In this document: positions 7,398 to 16,262 of the stretch, piece by piece
Numbering within the stretch: position 1 is the first letter of the stretch
Layout of the letters: each line of letters opens with the position of its first letter
DNA from: SCBR16-9 sp964537975
GTDB lineage: Bacteria; Hydrogenedentota; Hydrogenedentia; Hydrogenedentales; SCBR16-9
Assembly: GCA_964537975.1 (NCBI GenBank)
Contig: CAZIDP010000004.1
Location: 88,947-152,946 of the forward strand
DNA length: 64,000 nt
Reading direction: 5' to 3'
The notes under the pieces: model-generated
The model's input: only the letters and a program-made list of their open reading frames with translations
Database searches by the model: none
What the model was told of the DNA's origin: nothing
Translations under genes and position numbers: made by a program

Positions 7398-8513
7398 ATG
7401 ATGGGACTTAAAAATAATTGGACAAGACGTACACTATGGACGTTATTAATATTGGGTATTTCCTGGACCGTTAATGCGGCGCCCCTGCGTGACCTGTGTG
7501 ATATCCAGGGCGCACGTGGCAATATGTTGAAAGGCATCGGTCTGGTCGTTGGTTTGTCCGGCACGGGCGACAAAGCATCAGCGGCAATACAGGCACAACA
7601 GCGCATGCTTGAACGCATGGATGTCGATGTACAAACTTTAAGTGAACTCTCTTCCAGTAATGTCGCTGTAGTGATGGTCACAGCAACCATCCCGGCGTTT
7701 GCAAAAGAAGGTACACGAATCGACGTCAAAATCGATTCACTTTATGATGCTCAGAGTTTAGAAGGCGGTCAATTGATGGAGACACATCTACGTGGCCCGG
7801 GCACCAGCGATGTGGTATATGCCGTGGCACAAGGCCCTATTTCGGTTGGAGGATTCAACATAGATGGTGGTGGTGGAACGGCAATGCGCCGTAACCATGT
7901 GACGTCAGCCCTGCTTCCCATGGGCGCATATGTTGAACGGGAGGTGCCCTCGAGAATAACCGATGGTGAACGTTTGATGCTGTTATTGAAGCAGCCTGAT
8001 TTTACCACTGCTGACCGCATTCAACAAGCAATAACGCGGGCATTCCCTGATGGAGGCGCGATGGCATTGGGTGCTGGAACAGTGCGGGTAGATATACCAA
8101 CAAGTCAACAAGGCAATCTGGTTGCCTTTATCAATCAACTTATGCAAATTGAAGTTGAGGCACCCATGCCAACACGTGTAGTGATAAACGAGCGCACCGG
8201 AACGATAGTGGTTGGAGGCAATGTCGGTATCAAACCATGTCATGTTGCGCATGGAAACATGACCATCCAGATTGCAGCCACACCACAAGTAACACAGGCA
8301 CTGCCATTTACAGATGCGGACCCGGTGATAACAGACACTATCGACCTGACATTGGAAGAGGAAGATGCCTATCTCATGCCTGTAGGTGGTGCTTCAGCAG
8401 GAGAAGTCGCGGCTGCATTAAACCGCCTGCGTGTAACACCACGCGATATGATTTCGATATTTCAAGCCTTGCGTAGAGGTGGTTACCTCGATGCGGATCT
8501 GGAGATAATGTAA
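7398..8513 (+). CDS. flgI: Flagellar P-ring protein FlgI
   Basis: A 371-residue protein of standard FlgI length with a Sec signal peptide ending near WTVNAAPLRDL. The block LCDIQGARGNMLKGIGLVVGLSGTGDK and the downstream GPGTSDVVYAVAQGPISVGGF and VVINERTGTIVVGGNV segments are characteristic. FlgI polymerises into the periplasmic P ring around the rod. Tandem ATGs at 7398 and 7401 both follow AGGA at 7390-7393; 7401 has the better spacing. The stop TAA overlaps the ATG of flgJ, implying translational coupling. Confidence 0.95.
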   Translation: MMGLKNNWTRRTLWTLLILGISWTVNAAPLRDLCDIQGARGNMLKGIGLVVGLSGTGDKASAAIQAQQRMLERMDVDVQTLSELSSSNVAVVMVTATIPAFAKEGTRIDVKIDSLYDAQSLEGGQLMETHLRGPGTSDVVYAVAQGPISVGGFNIDGGGGTAMRRNHVTSALLPMGAYVEREVPSRITDGERLMLLLKQPDFTTADRIQQAITRAFPDGGAMALGAGTVRVDIPTSQQGNLVAFINQLMQIEVEAPMPTRVVINERTGTIVVGGNVGIKPCHVAHGNMTIQIAATPQVTQALPFTDADPVITDTIDLTLEEEDAYLMPVGGASAGEVAAALNRLRVTPRDMISIFQALRRGGYLDADLEIM

Positions 8514-8926
8514 TGTTATATGTGAATCCATTGGAGCAGAAACCATACAGCCGCCTTGACTCAGGTATACAATCGCTCACAAACGAACCACAGGCATTTG
8601 AAGAGTTTGAACGTCTTTTTTTGTATCAGCTATTGCAAGAAATGCGCAAAGGAGTTCCAAGTGACGGACTCTTTGGCCATTCACCACAACAGAAGCTCTT
8701 TGAAGAAATGTTGGATGACCATTACGCAGGCGAAATGATGAAGTCTGGACAGTTGGGTATTGCACGTATGATGGAAGAACAGGAATCACAACGGCTTGAT
8801 ATGTTGCGCAGCCGTCCAGTTGCGCCTGTTGATAAATTACCACTGATGTCTCATGCACCACAGGTCCTTCACGACTCTCAAGCAAACACAAAAATGGAAA
8901 AACTAAAACCTGTCGGCGATATTTAA
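8513..8926 (+). CDS. flgJ: FlgJ-like rod-binding protein, single domain
   Basis: This 137-residue protein matches only the N-terminal rod-binding domain of FlgJ: FEEFERLFLYQLLQEMRKGVP, then GLFGHSPQQKLFEEMLDDHYAGEMMKSGQLGIARMM. The C-terminal muramidase domain of enteric FlgJ is absent, as in many non-enteric bacteria, so the rod cap must rely on a separate peptidoglycan hydrolase. It overlaps the flgI stop (TAATG). The C-terminal ~45 residues are poorly conserved. The domain call is solid. Confidence 0.85.
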   Translation: MLYVNPLEQKPYSRLDSGIQSLTNEPQAFEEFERLFLYQLLQEMRKGVPSDGLFGHSPQQKLFEEMLDDHYAGEMMKSGQLGIARMMEEQESQRLDMLRSRPVAPVDKLPLMSHAPQVLHDSQANTKMEKLKPVGDI

Positions 8927-9015
8927 TCACTCTCAAGTGTTGGGAGAAATGTGCCGATATAACCAACGTGTACTTTCCGATAGAGCTGAAGGTGGTACAC
9001 AACTGGAGTATAGAA

Positions 9016-9384
9016 ATGAGTTTAATACAGGGGCTGGGAGCAGCAAATAGTTTACTGCAAAATGCTACTGGGCTTGTACGCGAATTGAAACGCCCCAGAA
9101 TCAAGCAAGAAACTTTTAAACAGATAATTATGGATCAATTACAAGCTAACCGACAAGAGAACAATAAAACTTCTCAAATGGAACGCATAGACAAGAAAGC
9201 ACTTGTCTTGTCGGAACGTTTTATTCAATTACGAGACACACAGGGAAATGGAAAATTGACATTGGAAGAAAGCGGTATGGACCGCGAACTCTTTCAGAAA
9301 GTCGATATTAATGCTGATGGCACACTAAGCCGGGATGAAGTACACGCCTATTTTTCTCAGCAACTTAAACTGGCCAGGGACTAA
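9016..9384 (+). CDS. Small EF-hand protein in flagellar operon
   Basis: This 122-residue protein has two tandem EF-hand loops near its C-terminus. The first, DTQGNGKLTLEE, is canonical except for Gln at position 3. The second, DINADGTLSRDE, fits the consensus at all positions. The N-terminal half is helical and charged, with no known domain, no signal peptide and no membrane segment. The frame opens at 8968, but the ATG at 9016 has GGAG 7 bases upstream (9005-9008). It lies between flgJ and flgN in the same orientation with short gaps, so it should be co-expressed with the flagellum. A calcium-binding regulatory or structural role is inference. Confidence 0.75.
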   Translation: MSLIQGLGAANSLLQNATGLVRELKRPRIKQETFKQIIMDQLQANRQENNKTSQMERIDKKALVLSERFIQLRDTQGNGKLTLEESGMDRELFQKVDINADGTLSRDEVHAYFSQQLKLARD

Positions 9385-9399
9385 CATTTGGAATGATGG

Positions 9400-9960
9400 G
9401 TGGTTAATTACAGCATGCACAACGAATCAACGACTATAGATCAGAAACAATTCAAACTGGAAAACCTCCTGGATGATTTGTGTGCCCTGCTCGATGATGA
9501 ACTTGAACGCCAGGAAAACATACACCAAGTAGCGCTATCGCAAAAAGAGGCTGCACTTGCACGTGACAGTGCCAGCCTGGAAGCACGAACCCGGGCGATG
9601 CAATTACTCGTTTTAGAAACTTTAGAAGTGGAAAAGCAGCGCATTAATCTGGTTACAGACGTTGTCAAGATTCTAGAAATTCCATCAACTATGCAATCCT
9701 TGACTGGGCTGATTGAACTTGCCCCGCAACCATGGTCGCGCCGGTTGGCATATTTCCAGAAACGCTTTAACGAAGTAATACTAGAAACACGCAGTATAAT
9801 TCGAGACAACAACAAATTTATCTCTTTAAATTTGCGGCAAATAGACCAGGTCTTAAATGTGTTGACCAAACAAAACAATACCGAACAAGCATATTCTGCG
9901 ACAGGCACAGTTAATTACAAGCATAAGTCGAATCCATTTTTAATGGACCAGAGAGGTTAA
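9400..9960 (+). CDS. flgN: FlgN-family flagellar export chaperone
   Basis: A 186-residue, strongly helical protein with the FlgN pattern: LLDDLCALLDDELERQENIHQVALSQKEAAL followed by a long amphipathic helix and a conserved KQRINLV segment. FlgN chaperones the hook-filament junction proteins FlgK and FlgL before export. The next gene is flgL, 3 bp after the stop, which supports this, but flgK is not in the operon. The start may be the GTG at 9400 or the ATG at 9415, and neither has a strong ribosome site. The family match is moderate by eye; context raises it. Confidence 0.75.
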   Translation: MVNYSMHNESTTIDQKQFKLENLLDDLCALLDDELERQENIHQVALSQKEAALARDSASLEARTRAMQLLVLETLEVEKQRINLVTDVVKILEIPSTMQSLTGLIELAPQPWSRRLAYFQKRFNEVILETRSIIRDNNKFISLNLRQIDQVLNVLTKQNNTEQAYSATGTVNYKHKSNPFLMDQRG

Positions 9961-9963
9961 GTC

Positions 9964-10887
9964 ATGGGTGCATTTCGTGTAACACAACGGGTTATGGTGG
10001 ACCGTGTACTAAGCAATTTAAACAACCAATATCGAGGCATATTGAATCTTCAGGAGCAATTATCAACAGGATTACGACTGAATCGCCCATCAGACGGCCC
10101 ATTGGGAACCCGACGTGCAATCAACGCAGAAATGGAAATCGCAAAAAATAATCAATACCTGACCAACATGTCAACCGCCTCTCCGGTCATTGTACAATCG
10201 GAATCGTCTCTTATGTCGGTAGTTGATATACTGCAACGCGTCAAAGATTTGGGTTTACAAGGATCAAACGCGACCAATGCCGCCGTACAACGCGAGCAGA
10301 TAGCGTCAGAGATTGATCAATTGCTGGAAAGTGTACTGGTTGAGTCCAACACAATTACCAACGGCCGCTACATTTTCAGTGGAACACGAACCAATACCCC
10401 AGCATTTACAGAAACCCGCGATGTAGATGGCAACATAACCGCAGTTACTTACTCCGGTAACAGTGAACTATATCAAATTGAAATATCTGAAAATGTGTAT
10501 GTACCCGGTAACATAGCAGGAGATACAGTTTTTGAACAAACATCTCCTGACTCAGTCGATATATTCGATATGATCATTGCCATACGCGACAATTTGCGCG
10601 CCGGTGATTTTAACGGACTTGAAACCAACCTGGGCCAGATAAATCAAGCCCAGGAACAATTGATGATATCTGTATCACGCCTTGGTGCTTTGGAAAACCG
10701 ATTTGAGCGTGTTGAGGAAAGTATACGTGATGTTATCTATCAACTTGAAATCGTAAAATCAGACAATGTCGATGCCGATTTCGCTGAAGTTATCTTGGAA
10801 CTGAACGCACAATCCAATGCTTTTCAAGCCTCACTTTCTGCTGGAGCCAATGTTATACAACCCAGCTTGCTTGATTTTTTGCGCTGA
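9964..10887 (+). CDS. flgL: Flagellar hook-associated protein FlgL (HAP3)
   Basis: A 307-residue flagellin-fold protein. The N-terminus has RVTQRVMVDRVLSNLNNQYRGI and LQEQLSTGLRLNRPSDGPLG, the FlgL form of the D0/D1 motif. The C-terminus has VDADFAEVILELNAQSNAFQASL and ends PSLLDFLR, typical of FlgL rather than filament flagellin. FlgL forms the junction between hook and filament. It is the last gene of the operon, separated from flgN by 3 bp, and a weak hairpin follows. Its usual partner gene flgK does not precede it here. Confidence 0.9.
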   Translation: MGAFRVTQRVMVDRVLSNLNNQYRGILNLQEQLSTGLRLNRPSDGPLGTRRAINAEMEIAKNNQYLTNMSTASPVIVQSESSLMSVVDILQRVKDLGLQGSNATNAAVQREQIASEIDQLLESVLVESNTITNGRYIFSGTRTNTPAFTETRDVDGNITAVTYSGNSELYQIEISENVYVPGNIAGDTVFEQTSPDSVDIFDMIIAIRDNLRAGDFNGLETNLGQINQAQEQLMISVSRLGALENRFERVEESIRDVIYQLEIVKSDNVDADFAEVILELNAQSNAFQASLSAGANVIQPSLLDFLR

Positions 10888-10956
10888 TTTCACCCATTAA
10901 ATTTAATGCATTTGCGCTCAATTATTGAAGAGAGTATACAATACATCATAAAAAAA

Positions 10957-11014
10957 CCTGTTTGCCAAAGTTGTCTATTCCTGCTCTTCACAGTCAACAT
11001 CTTTAACAAACAGG
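10957..11014. terminator. Weak bidirectional terminator between flgL and sod
   Basis: CCTGTTTG (10957-10964) and CAAACAGG (11007-11014) form an 8-bp stem with a long 42-nt loop. It is preceded by a run of A (10951-10956) and followed by ATTATTTTT, so it could stop transcription from both convergent genes. The loop is long for a Rho-independent terminator, hence modest confidence. Confidence 0.4.
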
Positions 11015-11053
11015 TAGATTATTTTTAACCTGAGGTCTATAAACTGGTCATGA

Positions 11054-11788
11054 TCATGGGGCCAGAGCTGCCAAACCAGTCACATTCCGCGCAACCTGCT
11101 CCCAATTCACCACGTTCCACCATTGATTCACATACTCGCCCCGGTTGTTCTGGTACTTAAGATAATAGGCATGTTCCCATACATCAACGCCAAGAACTGG
11201 AGCACTCGCCCATAAAGTCAGTTTGTGCTGGTTTTCAGCCTGTAGGATCATTAATCGATCATCAATGGGGCGATAGTGCAGCAACCCCCATCCACTACCT
11301 TCGACAGCAACTGATGCTGCTGTGAATTGCGCTTTGAAAGCTTCAAAACTTCCAAAATCCCGCTCTATTCGACGTGCCAAGTCCCCTGTGGGTTCACCAC
11401 CTCCACCATTTCCATGCGGTGCCATTACGCTCCAGAAAATGGAATGGAGAAAATGTCCTCCTCCATGAAAGGCGACTTTCTTTGACCAATACTCAATTTG
11501 AGGGAAATTGTTTGCTGCTCTGGCAATGGCCAATTCTTTTTCTGCCGCGATAAGCCCATTCACATAGGCGGCATGGTGACGGCTATGGTGAATTTCCATG
11601 GTTTGTGCGTCAATATATGGCTCCAGAGCATCGTATGCATAGGGCAAGTTACCCAGACGATGCGGAGTGAGAGCGCCAAATGGCTCGGTTTCATCTGCGG
11701 TGGCCGTGGCAGATACACCCATAATGGTAGCTGCTGCTGCCAGCGGGATACTTGTTGATTTCAGAAAATCACGCCGTGTGTTGTCCAT
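11054..11788 (-). CDS. Tat-exported Fe/Mn superoxide dismutase, Mn-type
   Basis: A 244-residue protein. MDNTRRDFLKSTS followed by a hydrophobic Ala-rich stretch is a twin-arginine signal, predicting periplasmic export of the folded metalloenzyme. The mature domain has all four metal ligands: His in MEIHHSRHHAAYV, His in GGGHFLHSIFW, and Asp plus His in DVWEHAYYLKY. The gateway Gln is in AENQHKL and GGGH is in the first half, a Mn-type arrangement. The Asn normally just before the second ligand His is Leu here. It is monocistronic, with a GGGAGAAG ribosome site before the ATG. The role is detoxification of superoxide in the periplasm. Confidence 0.93.
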   Translation of the reverse strand: MDNTRRDFLKSTSIPLAAAATIMGVSATATADETEPFGALTPHRLGNLPYAYDALEPYIDAQTMEIHHSRHHAAYVNGLIAAEKELAIARAANNFPQIEYWSKKVAFHGGGHFLHSIFWSVMAPHGNGGGGEPTGDLARRIERDFGSFEAFKAQFTAASVAVEGSGWGLLHYRPIDDRLMILQAENQHKLTLWASAPVLGVDVWEHAYYLKYQNNRGEYVNQWWNVVNWEQVARNVTGLAALAP

Positions 11789-12174
11789 TGTCTTCTCCCA
11801 ATATTTATGCGTTGTTTATACTTGCTTGCAGAGTAAGAGACCAGGAATACGAATCAAATGTTTCTCTGCTTTGCACCGTGTCTTACACAGTTTCAGGCAT
11901 CGTACTCAATCAATCCAAGATACAAGCTTGGAAAGGTGAAGTTGAATGCCCAATTCTTTATTACAACAAAATATCACTTCATTGAAATTCCATGGGCTGG
12001 ATATTTTAGAAAGTGAAACCTGTCAATAATGTGGGAGAATATGACACTTGATCCTATTATTGCATGAAAGTTGCAGAAAGTATCTTGGAGCAGAAGCAAC
12101 AACCAAATTGGCTGCTAATAAATCAACAACATATATAATATCAATAGCATAGCCACTGTTCAGTTGCCGCAATT
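11789..12174. other. Intergenic region, nothing recognised
   Basis: The 386 bp between the sod start and the end of the dehydrogenase gene are AT-rich with no credible ORF. It must contain the sod promoter on the minus strand, but no element stands out. Confidence 0.5.
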
Positions 12175-13032
12175 TTATTGAAATGCCTTGTAGACTGCCG
12201 CATTATCCAACTCGGCATACCCTGCTTCTACAAGTTTTTGCAAAAGGCTGGAGTGCAAGGTTGATACCGGTGTTTGCGCGCCTACACTTTGCGCGTACTC
12301 AAGTATTAATTTCGTGTCCTTGTAATGTTGTCCAAGACGGGCTACGGGGGGTTCATAGGTACCGTTTATCATTTTGGGGCCTTTGGTATCCATACACCTG
12401 GAATAGGTACCCCCTGCTTTCAGCACATCCAGGGTAAGCTGCAAATCGAATTTAGATTTGGATGCCAGTCCCAGCGCTTCCGCGAGTACCAGTCGATTTA
12501 AACCGTATACAAGATTCACAATCAACTTCATGCGATTACCATCCCCTGCTTCACCAAAATAGTATTGTTCCTTGGTGAAACATTTCAAAAGAGCATGGTA
12601 TGGCGCATTATTGTTGCGGTCCCCTATCAATGCCAGTGCTTCGCCGTTGGCTATTTCTTCACTTGAGCCGGACAAACAGACATCGACCAGCCGTGATTTT
12701 TGTTCCGCCAAACGCTGATTATCAATTACGATGTCTTCCGGACGCGAGGTCGATACATCCAAAATAATCGTGCTCGGCTGCAAAGCATTGGCTGCCGCTT
12801 GTTTACCCCATAACACTTCCCTACGATCATCGGAGGTCATTAAACAAAGTATCACCAACCTTGCATTTGCGAATACACTGGCGGCATCCGGCTGTATCAG
12901 CACACCATGTTCGCTTGCCTTGCCGCAAGCTTCCTGCACAATATCAAAACCCGATACAGCGTATCCTGCTAGTTTTAAACGCTTTGCGATGGCATTTCCG
13001 ACCAAACCAAGACCAACAATACCGATTTCCAT
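12175..13032 (-). CDS. 3-hydroxyisobutyrate dehydrogenase-family NAD(P)-dependent oxidoreductase
   Basis: A 285-residue beta-hydroxyacid dehydrogenase. The N-terminus MEIGIVGLGLVGNAIAKRL is the Rossmann GxGxxG nucleotide-binding loop. The conserved substrate-binding segment is SGSSEEIANGEALALIGD, and the catalytic Lys lies in GDGNRMKLIVNLVYG. The family includes 3-hydroxyisobutyrate, tartronate semialdehyde and succinic-semialdehyde-type reductases. The specific substrate cannot be chosen by motif. It is cytoplasmic. The start is 6 bp after the DUF6807 gene's stop, in a three-gene unit with a secreted Gfo/Idh enzyme, so a sugar-acid substrate is plausible. Confidence 0.87.
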   Translation of the reverse strand: MEIGIVGLGLVGNAIAKRLKLAGYAVSGFDIVQEACGKASEHGVLIQPDAASVFANARLVILCLMTSDDRREVLWGKQAAANALQPSTIILDVSTSRPEDIVIDNQRLAEQKSRLVDVCLSGSSEEIANGEALALIGDRNNNAPYHALLKCFTKEQYYFGEAGDGNRMKLIVNLVYGLNRLVLAEALGLASKSKFDLQLTLDVLKAGGTYSRCMDTKGPKMINGTYEPPVARLGQHYKDTKLILEYAQSVGAQTPVSTLHSSLLQKLVEAGYAELDNAAVYKAFQ

Positions 13033-13038
13033 AAAAAA

Positions 13039-14022
13039 TTAATCCTTGCCCATACTTGTCAGACTGGCAATTTGGTTCTTATAGTGTGCGTAAAATTCGG
13101 AATAATCAGCATGGTTCTCTGTCAATGTGTTAAAGACACACACAGCATACCCCAATGAGAAAACCTGATCCTCTTGCAACGCTGTAGCATCAGGAGAAAC
13201 AGTATTATCTGACGGAGCAGTCATTGATTTTAGGCCAAAGGGATTGGCTACCATGAGGCCATAATCACGATTGTGAAACCAGGATGCTCTGAAATTGTAC
13301 GGAGCAGGAGCAAGCAGTATCCCTACTCTGCTATCGTCAATCACACCTGAATAGACACACCAATCTGCCTGCTTGCCCCAAGTACCTGCTTCATCCAGAT
13401 CAGCATAACTATTCACAATCGTTCCACTGCCATGCCTTACAGTCAACCCGGTTGCCAGGCGTACTCCCAAACCCATTTCCTCTTGATCACCAAATGTAAT
13501 GTCAGGTAAATGCGTTTCAAACGTGGTATCAATAAAAATCCAGCGCTCACTTGATGTGGCAGTAAAAGTATAGGTGCATATCTCTTCGCAAATTATTCGT
13601 GAATCATCCAGTGTTTCATAACTATTGACAACAGAGAAACTGCCTCTTATCCCATTCTGTGGTGCTTTTTCAAAACGCACATGTCGAACAACAGCCTTGT
13701 TGCGCCAGAAGTCTTCACCCCCTAAATCACCAAAAGCCAGCCAAATACCGGGATGGAATGTGGCATGATCAACATTATTAATATCAAGTTCCGCGTCTGG
13801 AGGGTGATTTCGTGTTACCTGTATGCCACCGGGTGCATGTACAGCACTGAAATAAGGTCTTAATGTTTCAGGGTCATTAAAAATATAGGATGCAAAAAGT
13901 TCTCCATCAACCAGTATATCAAGTTGATCGGCTTCTTCATTGAAGCTTATCGGCAAATGGTTCTCTGCCGCAGCAAAAAGACACCCCAACAATACCATGG
14001 AGAAAAATATCATAGAACGCAT
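13039..14022 (-). CDS. Secreted DUF6807 (PmoA-like) protein, second copy
   Basis: A 327-residue protein with signal peptide MRSMIFFSMVLLGCLFAAAE. It shows DUF6807 landmarks: PYFSAVHAPGGIQVTRNHPP, HATFHPGIWLAFGDLGGEDFWRN and later WCVYSGVIDDSRVGILLAP. It is divergent from the copy at 1257-2198 but has the same order of blocks. The family has a beta-sandwich fold prediction and no proven activity. It sits between a Gfo/Idh oxidoreductase and a hydroxyacid dehydrogenase in one operon, the same association as elsewhere in carbohydrate-degrading bacteria. A secreted glycoside-modifying or binding role is inference. Confidence 0.82.
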   Translation of the reverse strand: MRSMIFFSMVLLGCLFAAAENHLPISFNEEADQLDILVDGELFASYIFNDPETLRPYFSAVHAPGGIQVTRNHPPDAELDINNVDHATFHPGIWLAFGDLGGEDFWRNKAVVRHVRFEKAPQNGIRGSFSVVNSYETLDDSRIICEEICTYTFTATSSERWIFIDTTFETHLPDITFGDQEEMGLGVRLATGLTVRHGSGTIVNSYADLDEAGTWGKQADWCVYSGVIDDSRVGILLAPAPYNFRASWFHNRDYGLMVANPFGLKSMTAPSDNTVSPDATALQEDQVFSLGYAVCVFNTLTENHADYSEFYAHYKNQIASLTSMGKD

Positions 14023-14107
14023 AATAATAAACCTTATACATAATTAACCACACGATGAGAAACTTTTTTGTTGCTGATCAGGCAACTGTAGTACTAGAAA
14101 AAATTAT

Positions 14108-15391
14108 TCATTGATACTGTCCTGGCAATTCATAGCCCTGTCGATACTCTTTTGTATACATCACAAGTGCTTCTGGATCGTCAATACAATTCCACGTGTC
14201 AGGATCAAGTGTCAGCCTGCGCTCAACGCGTGTCGCGATATTCCCCAGATAACACAGCGCTGTAGAGGCTGCCGCGTCATCCATTTGTGCAGCAAGCGCT
14301 GACGGCGAATTTTCCTTTATACAATCCAGATAATTCCGGATATGATCGGCAACTGACGCATAAGGCCCAAAGCTAACTTTTTCACCATCAAGCAGCGTGG
14401 CTTCACATCCGCGACGGCCAATCTCAAGCCTGCCGCCATCCCCATAAAATATTACGCCATTATCGTGTCCTTCCAGTGGATATTCTGTCCAGAGCCGCAT
14501 CTCATAGAGCAGATGACATTTGTCATACTCAAAAATGACCGTTTGGGTGTCGGGGGTTTCATTATCATCATCATAATACAGTTGTCCCCCGGAAGCGACC
14601 ACCGCTTTGGGAATTTCTACACCAAGCCCCCAACGTGCCTGGTCTATCTGGTGTATGCCATCATTGCTGATGTCGCCGGCACCATAATCCCAGAACCAAT
14701 GCCAATTGTAATGCCAGCGGTTTTGTGTAAATGGATGCGCCGGGGCTGGACCGGTCCACAAGTCATAATTAACTCCGGGTGGCGGATCACTGACTGGTGT
14801 ACGACCTATCGGTCTGCGGTGCTGGTGGTTAATCGCTTTTGCCATACGCACTTCACCTATGATTCCTGACCGCATAAACGCAATGCCTTCTTTGATGGAA
14901 ACACTGCTGCGCCCCTGTGTTCCATGCTGCACACATTTTCCCGATGCGGCTGCCGCTTGTGCCAGGAGCTTCGCTTCATAAATGGTATGCGAACAGGGCT
15001 TCTCCACATAAACATGCTTTCCGGCTTCCAGGGCAGCCAGGGATATCGGAGTGTGCCAGTGATCCGGTGTGGCAATACTGACTGAATCAATATCCGGGTT
15101 GTCCAGTATCCTTCGATAATCTTCCTCCAGTACGACACGATCGTTGTTGGGCAATCGATTACCAATACTTTCCCGGCGCCCTGGGTCCACATCGCAAATG
15201 GCGACGACATCGCAGTCTTCAAAAGAAGAAAATGCCTGTGCATGACCACGGCCTTGGCCTCCAGCACCTATAACTGCATGCTGAACACGATGACCCGGAG
15301 TCTGGGCAACAGAAAATCGTGTGGCTGCCAGTCCCGTTATCATGCCTGTGCCGACAACCCCTAAAAAATCGCGCCGATTGGTCTTATTCAT
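14108..15391 (-). CDS. Tat-targeted Gfo/Idh/MocA family oxidoreductase
   Basis: A 427-residue protein. MNKTNRRDFLGVVGTGMITG is a twin-arginine signal. The Rossmann loop is VIGAGGQGRGHAQAF, and the family signature EKPCSH follows HVYV, with the catalytic Lys in that EKP motif. Further on, SNDGIHQIDQARWGLG carries the conserved metal- or substrate-associated His. Family members oxidise or epimerise sugars with a tightly bound NAD(P). Exported members in PVC-type bacteria are thought to oxidise glycosides in the periplasm. It is the first gene of the three-gene operon running to 12175. Confidence 0.9.
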   Translation of the reverse strand: MNKTNRRDFLGVVGTGMITGLAATRFSVAQTPGHRVQHAVIGAGGQGRGHAQAFSSFEDCDVVAICDVDPGRRESIGNRLPNNDRVVLEEDYRRILDNPDIDSVSIATPDHWHTPISLAALEAGKHVYVEKPCSHTIYEAKLLAQAAAASGKCVQHGTQGRSSVSIKEGIAFMRSGIIGEVRMAKAINHQHRRPIGRTPVSDPPPGVNYDLWTGPAPAHPFTQNRWHYNWHWFWDYGAGDISNDGIHQIDQARWGLGVEIPKAVVASGGQLYYDDDNETPDTQTVIFEYDKCHLLYEMRLWTEYPLEGHDNGVIFYGDGGRLEIGRRGCEATLLDGEKVSFGPYASVADHIRNYLDCIKENSPSALAAQMDDAAASTALCYLGNIATRVERRLTLDPDTWNCIDDPEALVMYTKEYRQGYELPGQYQ

Positions 15392-15767
15392 ATAAACACT
15401 CCTGTTAGTGAAGATGTCAGTATTTTAAAATACACCATAATTTCCACCTATCATATCTTTTACTCCTTGAATCATACTCAAGTAATTTATACAGTTCAAA
15501 GAATAAAAGTTTCTTTTCATCATACCTGGGACACCGCTGGGGTCGTGTAAGTTCTATTGTCTGAAACAGATAGATTACTAAACCGAAACTATTTTTATGG
15601 TATTCGAAAACTGAAGAATGTATGGGAGACATTAATACACACCAATTTAAATTGGTAGAAGCTGACACGAAAAAATGATACAATCCAAGTTTTGGGGATA
15701 ACTTGGGTGACTTGGCCAGTTTTGCCTGGCGCGTAATGCCTGTTTCTTAACAGATGGAATTGGAATT
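15392..15767. other. Divergent intergenic region, nothing recognised
   Basis: The 376 bp separate the divergent Gfo/Idh and CheY-like genes. Both promoters should lie here, but no sigma-54 element with correct spacing and no clear hairpin is visible. An 88-codon minus-strand frame (15417-15683) has no ribosome site and an implausible composition. Confidence 0.5.
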
Positions 15768-16136
15768 ATGGGTTATATAATGGTTGTTGATGATATCGCA
15801 TTCATGCGACGCCTGTTGAGCGGTATCATTCGCGGGCTAGGGTATGAAGTAAAGGAGGCGGCAGGCGGGAAAGAAGCCGTTCTGATGATGACGGCGAGTC
15901 CTCCGGATTTGGCATTTGTGGATTTGGCGATGCCGGATGTTGGTGGACTGCAATTGTGTCAATGGATTCGTTCCAATAATAACACGCGTGACATTCCAAT
16001 TATTGTCTGTACTGCACATCAGGCAAGAAAAGATGTTGAAGATGCCTTACGCGCTGGCGCTGACGATTTTTTATGCAAACCGGTAGACAGACGCACTGTT
16101 GCAAACCGTCTGGCAAAATATCTTATTGAAGAATAA
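15768..16136 (+). CDS. CheY-like single-domain response regulator
   Basis: This 122-residue receiver domain has no output domain. The acidic pair is Asp8-Asp9 in VVDDIAFMR, the phosphoacceptor is Asp52 in FVDLAMPDV, the conserved Thr is in IVCTAHQ, and the Lys is in DFLCKPVD. It is therefore a complete, probably phosphorylatable receiver. Such proteins act on flagellar motors or as phosphorelay intermediates. The lone gene has no adjacent histidine kinase or chemotaxis gene, so it cannot be named CheY with confidence. It is monocistronic or loosely linked to the amidase gene 126 bp downstream. Confidence 0.9.
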   Translation: MGYIMVVDDIAFMRRLLSGIIRGLGYEVKEAAGGKEAVLMMTASPPDLAFVDLAMPDVGGLQLCQWIRSNNNTRDIPIIVCTAHQARKDVEDALRAGADDFLCKPVDRRTVANRLAKYLIEE

Positions 16137-16262
16137 AGAAAACCCTGGTGACCATATGGTTGTCTTCGGGTAGTTTATATCATAGTGTACTCGCCCCTGT
16201 TGTTTGGTTATATCTGATCAGAACCGTTATAATTCCTTCCGAATATGGAGGAATTTCCAGCA

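Noticed and set aside
11054..11788. Loss of the SOD gateway glutamine (VEGSGW in place of VQGSGW)
   Set aside because: The functional Gln corresponds to the one in AENQHKL, which is present, so the enzyme is not unusual there.
15417..15683. 88-codon minus-strand frame upstream of the CheY-like gene
   Set aside because: No ribosome site, unlikely amino-acid composition and it covers a divergent promoter region.
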